From the NCBI GenBank assembly GCA_016199935.1, contig JACQFS010000148.1:1-32227 (forward strand): 32,227 bases of DNA, in the 5' to 3' direction. This DNA is from Verrucomicrobiota bacterium. GTDB taxonomy: Bacteria; Verrucomicrobiota; Verrucomicrobiia; Limisphaerales; JACQFS01. The position numbers were made by a program, and so were the translations under genes. The notes beneath the pieces are model-generated. The model had not been told where the DNA came from, ran no database searches, and worked only from the letters and a program-made list of their open reading frames with translations. Positions 23,486-31,762 of this stretch are shown piece after piece. Position 1 is the first letter of the stretch, and each line of letters opens with the position of its first letter.

Positions 23486-26047
23486 ATGGAAATCCTGCCG
23501 ATGAGTGACTTGGATGCGTTCCAGCCCGACCGGTGCAGATGCGGGTTCGCTCCGGTGCCATCGCTTCGCAAAGTCTGCCTCCTGTCGCTCATCGCCCTTT
23601 GGTTGACTACGCCAGTCCTCAGTCGCGGCCAGGGTTGGATGTATCAAGATCCACCGGCCGGCTGGACTTACATTTTTCGCGGCCACGCGGCCAAGGGCGG
23701 GGCGCACGACAGCGGCGTGCCCGCACTGGACGGCACCTGGAGCAATGGCCCGGGCGTGGATTCCGATCGCTGGGCGGGCGATGGCCGCGGCACCGGCAAC
23801 GGACCGAAAGGCGGGGTGGAAACTTCGTTCGGGGTGCTGACGATGGAGGACGCGGAAACCAGTGGTTCCGGCAACAGCAACCAGAAGCTCTACTTCATCC
23901 ACACGCTTGGCCAGGACGGCGTGACCAACAACAACCTGCTCGACACCGGTGTCACGCTCAGCTTTCGCGCGCGCCTGACGCCGCCGGACGGGCGCGAAGA
24001 AATCACCCTGCCCAACGGCTCGGGAATTTTTTCCGCCGGCCAGGGAATGTTTTCCATCCGGCAGAACAACCCCTTCTCCATCATCTCCTTCAGCCTCGTG
24101 CGCACCAACGAGGACAAGGATGCGAGCGGCAACCTGCTTCGTTTCTCGGCCGCCGGTCTCACCATGAACCGGCTGAACGGCAACTCGCCCGCCGGCGCCG
24201 CGGTCGAGTCCACGACCAACGCCGCCGACAATCCGATTGTGCCGCTGGATCCGACGGTATTCCATGAGTTTTGGATCACCATCCAATCGAATGGCGCGGC
24301 GGCGGGGACGCATTTGGTGAATGTCTATGTGGACGGCGATCTGGTCGGAACCAACATCCACGTCACCGCCGGCACCAACAACTCCAACGGCGGCTCCAAC
24401 TTTCTCGCGCTGGGTCTGAACCAGACGGCGGCCGTCGGCGCCTTTGACACGGATTTCTTCGCCTACACGACGAACGTGATCGCGCCGGCCGCGCCGGTCA
24501 CCGTGACGCTCGGTGGCGCCACCAACACGCAGGTCTTCACGAATCCGGTCAGTCTGCCGCTCGACTCCGAGGCGCAAGCCAGTCCCTCCGGCACGCTGTT
24601 GATCTATGACGGGGCGCGGCTCGTCTTCGTCCAGCCAAACCCGGGTGCCAACATTTTTACGAATCTGGATGTCCCCTTGGGTGTGCATTCCTTTCAGGCT
24701 GCCTACCGGGAAGGGCTGGGCATTCCCAACGGGCCGACCAATCGCAGCCCGGTGATCAACGTTCGCGTGGACGGCGGCACTTTTGGCTTTTACGCCGTCT
24801 CCAATCTCGTCACCCGGGAATTGGCCAACGTCGGCACGCTCATCAGTTGCGACCTCGCCGTGCGCAACGACACATCTGCCGCCTCCAATCCGTTGCGCAT
24901 CCGTTTGCTGAGCACGCAAACTTTTTCCTACAACCGCCGGCTGAGCAACGCGCCCCCGGCATTCCCGCCGCCGGCGGAAACCAATCTGTTCGTGACGAAC
25001 CTGACCCTCGGGCCGTCGAGCTCGTTTGTTTTGAATCTGCCGACCAATCTGAACCTCATTTGCCCGCTGTTTCAGAAGGGTAATAATCCCTATCCACCAC
25101 CGCCCGACAACTTCGCCGAGGCGGGCACCAATTTTCACATCTATGCCGTCCTCGAAGAACAACTGGGCACCAACTGGACGAAAGTGGATCGCACCCGGAT
25201 CATCTCCGGCGAGCCTCAGCCGCTCTACCCGCCCGATCCCGGGCAGATCCAGGTTCTCCCGGACAATGGCAACGACAATTTCCTGCTGTCCCTCGCCATT
25301 CTTGGCACCAACCGCGTGAATGAAGGTTCCCTCACCAACTACTTCGCGGTCGCGGCGTTTAGCGATGGGGCCAGCGGGGCCGTCAATGCCGCGTGGTCCG
25401 TGTTGCCCACGAACTTTGCCAGCGCCTTTTCCACCCTTGGATTCACCGGCCGGCTGGCGGCACCGGCGGTTTCCAGCAGCACGACCATCACCTTGCAAGC
25501 GCAGTATCAGCGCGGCCAGACCAAGTCCAACTTCATCTCCGTGCAGATTCTCGACCTCGGCGACCCGCCGACGATCAGCCTCCAGCCCACCAACACGAAC
25601 GTCTTCTCCGGTTTGCCCGCCAGCTTCAGCGTCATCGCCACGGGCGCGAGCCCGCTGGCGTATCAGTGGCAGTTCAACGGACAGCCCGTGGCCGGCGCGC
25701 TCACGAATCTGCTTTCCATCAACCCCGCGCGCCCATCCAACACCGGGCCCTACACGGTCGTCATCGCCAACCTCCTCGGCGCGATCACCAGCGCGCCGGC
25801 CACGCTCACCGTCAATCTGCCGGCGGTTCCGGTCTTCACCAGTGCCATCTTGAGCAACCAGCAGATGTCCCTCACTTACACGGGCGAGGTTAGTTATCCC
25901 TATTTTTTGGATTACTCGACCAATCCGGCCTCCACCGGTGCCGTTCAGTGGCTCCCGCTCATCCAGCTCGTCAACACGAACGGCACCACGCGCTACCTGG
26001 AATCATCGAGCAATACGCTGCGCCTGTATCGCGTGCGCGGCCTTTGA
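23486..26047 (+). CDS. Large secreted Ig-like domain protein
   Basis: An 853-residue exported protein; ATG 23486 or ATG 23501 may be the start. The signal peptide lies inside a long N-region (SLRKVCLLSLIALWLTTPVLSRGQG). Residues 50-330 look like a concanavalin/jelly-roll type beta-sandwich (DTGVTLSFRARLTPPDG, FHEFWITIQSN, LVNVYVDGDLVG). A Thr/Asn/Pro-rich middle follows. An Ig-like domain at about 694-778 has the YQWQFNGQPV and GPYTVVIANLLG signature frequent in Verrucomicrobiota. The C-terminus (SLTYTGEVSYPYFLDYSTN ... LRLYRVRGL) is again the family-typical sandwich tail. No catalytic motif is recognised; a surface or adhesive role is inferred. Codons for Asn and Thr are more abundant than in neighbouring genes because of the linkers. 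Confidence 0.85.
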   Translation: MEILPMSDLDAFQPDRCRCGFAPVPSLRKVCLLSLIALWLTTPVLSRGQGWMYQDPPAGWTYIFRGHAAKGGAHDSGVPALDGTWSNGPGVDSDRWAGDGRGTGNGPKGGVETSFGVLTMEDAETSGSGNSNQKLYFIHTLGQDGVTNNNLLDTGVTLSFRARLTPPDGREEITLPNGSGIFSAGQGMFSIRQNNPFSIISFSLVRTNEDKDASGNLLRFSAAGLTMNRLNGNSPAGAAVESTTNAADNPIVPLDPTVFHEFWITIQSNGAAAGTHLVNVYVDGDLVGTNIHVTAGTNNSNGGSNFLALGLNQTAAVGAFDTDFFAYTTNVIAPAAPVTVTLGGATNTQVFTNPVSLPLDSEAQASPSGTLLIYDGARLVFVQPNPGANIFTNLDVPLGVHSFQAAYREGLGIPNGPTNRSPVINVRVDGGTFGFYAVSNLVTRELANVGTLISCDLAVRNDTSAASNPLRIRLLSTQTFSYNRRLSNAPPAFPPPAETNLFVTNLTLGPSSSFVLNLPTNLNLICPLFQKGNNPYPPPPDNFAEAGTNFHIYAVLEEQLGTNWTKVDRTRIISGEPQPLYPPDPGQIQVLPDNGNDNFLLSLAILGTNRVNEGSLTNYFAVAAFSDGASGAVNAAWSVLPTNFASAFSTLGFTGRLAAPAVSSSTTITLQAQYQRGQTKSNFISVQILDLGDPPTISLQPTNTNVFSGLPASFSVIATGASPLAYQWQFNGQPVAGALTNLLSINPARPSNTGPYTVVIANLLGAITSAPATLTVNLPAVPVFTSAILSNQQMSLTYTGEVSYPYFLDYSTNPASTGAVQWLPLIQLVNTNGTTRYLESSSNTLRLYRVRGL

Positions 26048-26168
26048 TGATTTTTCCGTTCACCGTTCATCAGCCTGATATGGCGGAGGTGCCTGATTGC
26101 CAATCGACGACGGTGGTGGCAAAGCGCGGGGCGGCGCTTCCAACGCAGCTTCTGGCGGGGCCAGAGAT

Positions 26169-27860
26169 TCACCTCCCCTTGAGCGTGACCATTTCGCGCC
26201 GCTCGGTGTGATACGCGTGGCACGTGGAGCAGCCGTCCTTCACGCCGCCGCGCGGGCTGTGGCAGGTGACGCAGGAATTTTTGGAAGGGAGAATGATGTC
26301 GGCGGTGTCGCGGCTTTTCTCGGCGGCGTGGCAGTCGGCGCATTTCATGTTCGTGTGCTTCGCGTGGTTGAAGTCGCCGCGAATCATCCAGCGGTCGGGA
26401 ATCACCGGCGGCGTCACCGTCGGACTCGCGTCCCCCGTGGCCTTCACTTCGTGGCAGTAGGCGCAGCCCGAGTAGAGCGCGCGGCCCTGGCCGGTGAGCG
26501 TGCTGACGTTCACGGCGGGCGCGAGCGTGGCGGTGCTGAAGAAAACGCGCCGCTCCAGTTCCTCGCCCGTGCCGAACTGGCCGAGCAGCGACTGCAACCG
26601 CTCCTGCGTGTAGCTGCGCACCGCCGCATCGCCGGTCGCGAGGCCGTTGGTGCGCGCGTGGTCGGCGTATTGCTTGCCGAGGCTGCGGAGAAAGGCGCTG
26701 ACGAACGCGGGGTTGCCGTGCGGCAGTTGCAGCCGCGGCGTCGCGGGATCGAACTGCAACGAGTGGCACGCGCGGCAGTGCTGCTCGAAGTTGATCCGCC
26801 GGAAATACGCGCCCGCCGCATCAGGCTGATGGCAGTCGGCGCACGCGAGCTTTCGGCCGTCGCCGAAACTCACGGTGTCGCCCGTGAGGTGCAGCGCGTG
26901 GCCGAACTTGAGCGTGTTCCCTTCGCGCTGATTTTCCGCGAGCACCTGAAACTCCGGATGGTCGGTGGCAAAATGGTTGATGAGCCTGGTGTAGCCGCCG
27001 GTCGCCGGCCGGGCGGATTTGAAAATGCGCTGGCCGCGATCCGGCCGGAAGTCGAACGCCGCGGCCGCGAGTGTCGCGCCCTTCGCGGCCGAGGCGGTCA
27101 TGATGCCCGCGTCGCCATGGCACGAGGCGCAGTTCGCATCCGTCGGCGGCTGGAGCGCGCCCGCGCCCTGATGCTCGCGGTGGCAGAGCGAACACGAGTG
27201 ATCGCGCACGACGTTCGGTTGGTGGAACAGATGATTCGCGTGGCACTTCTGGCACGAGCCATCAATCGCCGTCATCTCCGTGCGCGTGATGCTCGCGAGC
27301 TTGTGAAATTCCAGCGGGCCGGGCGCGGCGTTGAACGCGGCTTTGATCAACTGTCGCGGGCCCGCGAGTCCGGCCGCGTGACAACCGGCGCACGTGTGGT
27401 CGGTGGCGTTGGTGCCGCCGTGCAGCACGGAGAAAGCGGAGCCGGAGTGCGGCGAGGAAAGCGTGCCGGGATTGATGAAGCCCGGCCGGCCCGGTCCGCC
27501 GATGAGCGCGAGCAACGCCGCCGCCGTCGCCGCGATCACCACCCACGTGAAACGTCCGCGTTGTCCGCGCAGGCTGCGCGCCGGCGTGCAGGGCGCGGTC
27601 TGGCGGCAGCATTGGCCGTCCGGCAGCGGGCCTTGTTCGCACGCGCCACCCGCGCGGTTGCAGCGCCAGCGGCCTTTTGCGTCGCCCTCTTTTTTCTCCA
27701 GCACCGGCGAACATTCCGCGGCGGCGCGGCAGTGGCCGAAGCGGCTCGGGCCGGCGGGGCAGGTGGCGTCGCCGTCGCAAGCGCGGCCGCAAATCCAATT
27801 CGCGTTCGGCCGCGCGTATTTCGCGGCGTCGAAATCGGGCGAGGGAAGTTGCTCGCTCAT
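26169..27860 (-). CDS. Membrane-anchored ten-haem c-type cytochrome with Cys-rich N-terminus
   Basis: A 563-residue protein, last gene of the redox operon. Residues 20-95 form a Cys-rich region with ten cysteines (24, 28, 34, 44, 50, 67, 74, 84, 85, 91; NWICGRACDGDATCP, GQCCRQTAPCTP) and no CXXCH. A single membrane helix at about 104-122, preceded by RSLRGQRGR, places this region in the cytoplasm and the rest outside. Ten CXXCH motifs follow at 157, 203, 223, 244, 340, 362, 466, 507, 530 and 544. Its length and haem spacing suit a cytochrome c3/c7-like multihaem electron carrier. Its ATG overlaps the stop of the di-haem b gene by 4 bases, so translation is coupled. It probably takes electrons from the membrane b-type subunit. 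Confidence 0.9.
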   Translation of the reverse strand: MSEQLPSPDFDAAKYARPNANWICGRACDGDATCPAGPSRFGHCRAAAECSPVLEKKEGDAKGRWRCNRAGGACEQGPLPDGQCCRQTAPCTPARSLRGQRGRFTWVVIAATAAALLALIGGPGRPGFINPGTLSSPHSGSAFSVLHGGTNATDHTCAGCHAAGLAGPRQLIKAAFNAAPGPLEFHKLASITRTEMTAIDGSCQKCHANHLFHQPNVVRDHSCSLCHREHQGAGALQPPTDANCASCHGDAGIMTASAAKGATLAAAAFDFRPDRGQRIFKSARPATGGYTRLINHFATDHPEFQVLAENQREGNTLKFGHALHLTGDTVSFGDGRKLACADCHQPDAAGAYFRRINFEQHCRACHSLQFDPATPRLQLPHGNPAFVSAFLRSLGKQYADHARTNGLATGDAAVRSYTQERLQSLLGQFGTGEELERRVFFSTATLAPAVNVSTLTGQGRALYSGCAYCHEVKATGDASPTVTPPVIPDRWMIRGDFNHAKHTNMKCADCHAAEKSRDTADIILPSKNSCVTCHSPRGGVKDGCSTCHAYHTERREMVTLKGR

Positions 27861-28681
27861 TTCGCGCCTCCCGAAAACGCATACACGATCACGATGTGCG
27901 CGAGCGTGAAGAGCATCAGCCCGTAGGTGAACGGCAGGTGGACGAACAGCCAGAGCTTGAGCGTGGTCTGGAGCGCGTGGTGGTAATCGAGTCCGTCCTT
28001 CTGGCGGACGAGCGCGGCGATCTTGTCCAGCGCGGCGCGCTCGTCGTTGTTGAGGAAGCGGCGGAGATCATTCAACTCGTCCATCACCGAACTCAGCGGC
28101 CGGCGCGACTCGGCGAGGTGCAGCCAGAAATCGCGCGGGCCGTTGAAGTAGTCGCGCAGCCGCCGCGCGTAAAAATCGGCGATGGTCGTGGACTTCGCGC
28201 CGGGGATGGCGGCAAGCGCGAGCGACTCGGCCTGTTGCTGGAGTGAGCGGCGCACGGTGGGAATTTTTTCGTAAATGACTTCGCCGCCGCGTGTCGTGAG
28301 CCGGCGCGGCAGCACGCGCGTGAGCACGAGCCCGGCGATCCCGCTCCCGGTGACGATGGCGTAGAGCACGAAGAGCGTGATGCCGAACCCGCTCCCCGGC
28401 GGACGGAACCGCAGATGCACGAGCAGCAGCGCGATGGTGAGGTAGCCCGAGTAGATGTGAAACTGGAGCCAGCCTTCCGAAGTGCCGAGCGGGAGGAACG
28501 GAATTTTTTTTCGCGCGTTGAAGACGGTGAGCATCACCATCACGGCGAAGAGCACCCAGCCCGTGAAGTAATCCCACGCCGTGAGCCGCGCGCTCCAGTG
28601 CGCGTGGGCGAACCACGCGACCGCCGTCGCTCCGATGAGGAACAGCAGGCCGGCCCAGCGTTGGCGCGTGAAGGAGGTCAT
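27857..28681 (-). CDS. Membrane protein with two H-X13-H pairs (predicted di-haem b subunit)
   Basis: A 274-residue integral membrane protein with about five helices. Helices at 72-92 and 243-270 each contain two histidines 14 residues apart, H75/H89 (FHIYSGYLTIALLLVH) and H248/H262 (VHLPFTYGLMLFTLAH). This is the spacing by which two helices hold two b-type haems, one on each side of the membrane, as in cytochrome b-type subunits. A soluble stretch (about 130-235) separates these helices and includes an amphipathic, charged segment. I cannot assign a named family. Located between the ferredoxin-like subunit and the decahaem cytochrome (4-bp overlap with the latter), it is well placed to pass electrons across the membrane between them. 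Confidence 0.82.
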   Translation of the reverse strand: MTSFTRQRWAGLLFLIGATAVAWFAHAHWSARLTAWDYFTGWVLFAVMVMLTVFNARKKIPFLPLGTSEGWLQFHIYSGYLTIALLLVHLRFRPPGSGFGITLFVLYAIVTGSGIAGLVLTRVLPRRLTTRGGEVIYEKIPTVRRSLQQQAESLALAAIPGAKSTTIADFYARRLRDYFNGPRDFWLHLAESRRPLSSVMDELNDLRRFLNNDERAALDKIAALVRQKDGLDYHHALQTTLKLWLFVHLPFTYGLMLFTLAHIVIVYAFSGGAK

Positions 28682-28684
28682 CGC

Positions 28685-30412
28685 TTATCGTTTAAGCCAC
28701 TTTGCGAAGGTGTCGAGATCGCCCATGTTCATGCGGGTGAGCGCCCCGTGCGGGCACGCGCGCTCGCACGCGGGGCCGCCGTGGTTCTCCACGCAGAGGT
28801 CGCACTTTGTCGCCTTGGAAATCGGGCGGAGACTTTTGTCCACGAGGAACGCGCCGTCGGTGTCGCGAATTTCCGTCATGCGGATGGCTTCGTAGGGACA
28901 GTTGTTCGCGCAGAGCGAGCAGCCGATGCACGTGAGCGGATTGATGACGACCTGGCCCGCGGCGGACTCGCGATGAATCGCGCCGGTCGGGCAGCCGATC
29001 ATGCACACCGGATCGGCGCAATGCATGCAGGCGTTGGCGACCATCACGCGGCCGTTGCTCGGGCCGTGGCGGAGGAAGCGTGGATTGTTGTCGTGCGTCG
29101 AGGCGCAGGCGCGCACGCAGTCGTCGCAGCGCGTGCAGCGGTCGAGGTCAATGAGCATCGTCGCCGTGCCGTTGAAGAACCGGTGCTCGGCGAGAAACTC
29201 CATCAGGTCGGTCCCAATTTTCTCCGCGGCGTGCGAGTCGCGGCGCGAGGAAATTTCCTCCGCCTTCGGCTCGATCAGTTCCGGCAGCTCGCGCACGGGC
29301 ACGGTGGGCAAAACAATTTTCTCCATCACCTCCGTCGGCACGATGATGAAGTGCGCGTAGCCGATGGCGCGGAGCGAGTGCTGCAAATCCACCGGCGCGT
29401 CGCGCTTGCGCCAGTTGTGGGCGATCTCGCGGAAGCCGAAGTTCTGGCCGGCGCCGAGATAGTTGAGCGTGCGCTGGCCGTTGCCGAACTTCTGGCTCAT
29501 GCGCGCGAAGCCGGCACGGACGAACACCACGCCGTTCGGATAATCGCCCTCGGCCGCGACGACAGGCTCCTGGTCGGGACGCGCGGCGCCGCCGGACTTG
29601 AGCAGCTTCTTGTAGTCGCCCGACCAGTCGTAGTCGCCGTAGGTCGCGAACTCGGTCTGGCCCACGACCACGTTCTCCTGTTCCTTCGTGAGGTGTTTGA
29701 AAATCGGGATCGCGCGCAGATACGAGCGCAGCGCCCGCTCGCGATAGACCGACTCGATGTGTTTCTGAAGCGCGTCGTCGTATTTCATCAGGTCGCGCAA
29801 GCCCTGCCAGCGCACCTCGAGCAACTCCGTGTCGTCGGTGTCGGCAAAAATCGTGGAGGTGCGCGGCATTCGGCTGAGCGCGGCGATTTCGCCGAAGAAC
29901 TCGCCGCCCTGCATCGCCTCGGTGCGGTGCTGATTCAGGACGCGCGGGAGGTCCTGAAGAAAAACGTGGACGTCCTCGCCGGTGCCGGTGCGTGCGTCCA
30001 CGCCCACGTCGGCGCGGAGTTGCGCGAGGCGGAAACTTTCCGGCTCGCGCCACGAGTTCCAAGCCTGGCTGAGCATTCGGAATACATTTTTCTTCTTAGA
30101 TTCCGCCCGGCCGAGCATCCGCGCGGGCAAGGGCGGTTTGAGCACGACGCGCGCGGCGCCGTTGAGGATGAGGAACGCGGACGTGCCGTAATCGCCATGG
30201 CGGACGATGATTTCGCCCTGCTTGAAACGGCGGATGCGCGAGTCGTTGCGGAGGATGTCGCGCAGCGGGGTGCGTTTTGGAAATTTCTCCTCGCTCATCT
30301 GGCTGAACGGTGCGGTGAACATCAGCCGCTGTGCGTCCTCGTCGGTCATCGCCGGGTCGAACGCGGCGTCCCAGCGCTGCGGACGGTTGACGATCAGCGG
30401 CGTGGTCGGCAT
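28685..30412 (-). CDS. Cyclic-nucleotide-binding domains fused to a four-cluster ferredoxin
   Basis: A 575-residue soluble protein. Residues 45-220 form a cNMP-binding domain: LRRF-type start (IRRFKQGEIIVRHGD), a 65-residue insertion, and an intact phosphate-binding cassette GEFFGEIAALSRMPRTSTIFA-like segment (E175 and R184 present). A second cNMP-like domain (about 232-365) has a degenerate cassette. The C-terminal 160 residues are a DmsB/NrfC-type ferredoxin with sixteen Cys in four groups (426/429/432/436, 462/465/470/474, 495/498/501/505, 537/540/549/553), predicted to hold four 4Fe-4S clusters. It lies 3 bp from the genes on either side. It would pass electrons from the flavoprotein to the membrane subunit, possibly gated by cAMP or another cyclic nucleotide; the gating is inference. 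Confidence 0.9.
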   Translation of the reverse strand: MPTTPLIVNRPQRWDAAFDPAMTDEDAQRLMFTAPFSQMSEEKFPKRTPLRDILRNDSRIRRFKQGEIIVRHGDYGTSAFLILNGAARVVLKPPLPARMLGRAESKKKNVFRMLSQAWNSWREPESFRLAQLRADVGVDARTGTGEDVHVFLQDLPRVLNQHRTEAMQGGEFFGEIAALSRMPRTSTIFADTDDTELLEVRWQGLRDLMKYDDALQKHIESVYRERALRSYLRAIPIFKHLTKEQENVVVGQTEFATYGDYDWSGDYKKLLKSGGAARPDQEPVVAAEGDYPNGVVFVRAGFARMSQKFGNGQRTLNYLGAGQNFGFREIAHNWRKRDAPVDLQHSLRAIGYAHFIIVPTEVMEKIVLPTVPVRELPELIEPKAEEISSRRDSHAAEKIGTDLMEFLAEHRFFNGTATMLIDLDRCTRCDDCVRACASTHDNNPRFLRHGPSNGRVMVANACMHCADPVCMIGCPTGAIHRESAAGQVVINPLTCIGCSLCANNCPYEAIRMTEIRDTDGAFLVDKSLRPISKATKCDLCVENHGGPACERACPHGALTRMNMGDLDTFAKWLKR

Positions 30413-30415
30413 GGG

Positions 30416-31720
30416 TCAGGCGTCCAGCACGAGATCGCCCTTGGGCTTGCAGACGCAGGTCAGGCACGTCCCGGCCTCCGGCTCGACGTCGGGCTTCTTC
30501 GCGTAGTCCACGGCACCGGACTTGATGGCGACGGCGCACGAGCCGCAACTGCCCGCGCAGCAGCCGGAGTCAATCCGCACGCCCTGCGCCTGCGCGAACT
30601 CCAGGAGGTTCGCCGCGGCCGGATCCCAGCGCACCGTCTTGCCGCTTTTGCCGAAGGTGACGGAGAGCTTGGCGAGGAAGCTCGTCTCGCTCGGGGTCGG
30701 CGGCGGGGTTTTCTTTTTCACCGTCGCGGGACCGAACGCCTCGAAGTGAACATCCTTCTCCGGCACGCCCCACGCTTCGAGACCGTCGGTGATGCTCTTC
30801 ATGAACGCGCCGTTGCCGCAGAGGTAATACTCGAAGTTGGACGAGGGCAGAACCTCCTTGAGCAACTCGATGCCGACGCGACCTTCGTGCTGGTAGTCGC
30901 GGTCCTTCACCTCTTCGGGGCTGGGGCGGCTGTAGCAGACGTGCAGGCGGATGTTGTCATTCGCGGCGACCAGCTTCTCGATTTCCTCCTTGTGGATGTG
31001 CTCGCGGCGGTTGCGCACGCCGAAGAAGAACCACACCTCGCGCCCCGAGCCGCTCGCGGCAATCGCGTTGGCCATCGCGAGCATCGGTGTGATGCCGACG
31101 CCGCCGGCGATGAGCACGACGGGATTTTTTTTCTCCATGTCCAAATAAAAATGGCCAGTGGGTGCCTTCGCGTTGAGGATATCGCCCTCTTTCACCACGT
31201 CGGCGAAGTAGCAGGAGGCCGCGCCGGGTGGCACGTCGGGTTTGTCCGGCGGCGCCTTTTCCTTTTTGATCGTGACGCGGTAGTAGTCCGCACGCGTCGG
31301 GCTGTCCGAGAGCGAGTAGCAGCGCACGAGCGGTTTGTCGCGGCCAGGCAGATCGAGTTGGAAGGTGAGATACTGGCCCGGCTTGTAAGGCGGGAGCGGC
31401 TTGCCGTCGTGCGGCGCGAGGTAGAACGCGAAAACGTCGTCGCACTCGCGGACTTTGCGCGTGACCTTGAACTTGCGGCAGCCGTTCCACACGAGCTTCT
31501 GCTGCTCGGCCTCCTCGCAACGGATCGCGGCCTCCTTGATTTGCAGCCGCAGCCGGTCCAGCGAGAGCCGGCGGTGACGGCGCTCGTAGAACGCGCGGCG
31601 CGCGCTGCCGGCGAGCATGAGAAAAAGTTGCAAGGCAAGTGCCGCCAGGATGGCAAGGCCCAAGGTGAGACTCAGCCGTCCGCCCAATTCCGACTGCAAC
31701 TTTTCGATAAGGGGTTGCAT
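30416..31720 (-). CDS. Membrane-anchored FAD/NAD(P)H oxidoreductase with 2Fe-2S domain
   Basis: A 434-residue protein, first gene of the redox operon. A single membrane helix at residues 17-36 anchors it. Residues 80-330 are an FNR-type reductase: FAD-binding RCYSLSDS (133-140), flavin-phosphate binding further on, the NAD(P) site GGVGITPM (206-213) and the C-terminal CGNGAFMKSI (301-310). The C-terminal 85 residues are a plant-type 2Fe-2S ferredoxin with Cys387, Cys392 and Cys395 (SGCCAGSCGSC) and Cys422 (LTC). The domain order resembles NqrF turned around, and phenol-hydroxylase-type reductases. It would feed electrons from NAD(P)H to the ferredoxin-like subunit encoded next. Confidence 0.93.
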   Translation of the reverse strand: MQPLIEKLQSELGGRLSLTLGLAILAALALQLFLMLAGSARRAFYERRHRRLSLDRLRLQIKEAAIRCEEAEQQKLVWNGCRKFKVTRKVRECDDVFAFYLAPHDGKPLPPYKPGQYLTFQLDLPGRDKPLVRCYSLSDSPTRADYYRVTIKKEKAPPDKPDVPPGAASCYFADVVKEGDILNAKAPTGHFYLDMEKKNPVVLIAGGVGITPMLAMANAIAASGSGREVWFFFGVRNRREHIHKEEIEKLVAANDNIRLHVCYSRPSPEEVKDRDYQHEGRVGIELLKEVLPSSNFEYYLCGNGAFMKSITDGLEAWGVPEKDVHFEAFGPATVKKKTPPPTPSETSFLAKLSVTFGKSGKTVRWDPAAANLLEFAQAQGVRIDSGCCAGSCGSCAVAIKSGAVDYAKKPDVEPEAGTCLTCVCKPKGDLVLDA

Positions 31721-31743
31721 CGCTGCCGCGGATTCATTACCAA
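31715..31743 (+). promoter_or_regulatory. Weak candidate promoter of the c554-like cytochrome
   Basis: TTGCAT (31715-31720), 17 bp, TACCAA (31738-31743), then 7 nt to the GTG at 31751. The -10 is poor, but the spacing matches other near-leaderless candidates. It overlaps the flavoprotein promoter region. Confidence 0.25.
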
Positions 31744-31762
31744 CGCGCTCGTGGCGAGTAAA
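31734..31762 (-). promoter_or_regulatory. Candidate promoter of the redox operon
   Basis: On the minus strand TTTACT (31757-31762), 17 bp, TAATGA (31734-31739), then 13 nt to the ATG at 31720. The -35 lies inside the first codons of the divergent cytochrome gene, so the two genes may compete or be co-regulated. Confidence 0.35.

Noticed and set aside
26048-26168. Terminator or small gene between the convergent Ig-protein and decahaem cytochrome genes
   Set aside because: No stable hairpin with a T-run and no open frame with coding character was seen in these 121 bases.
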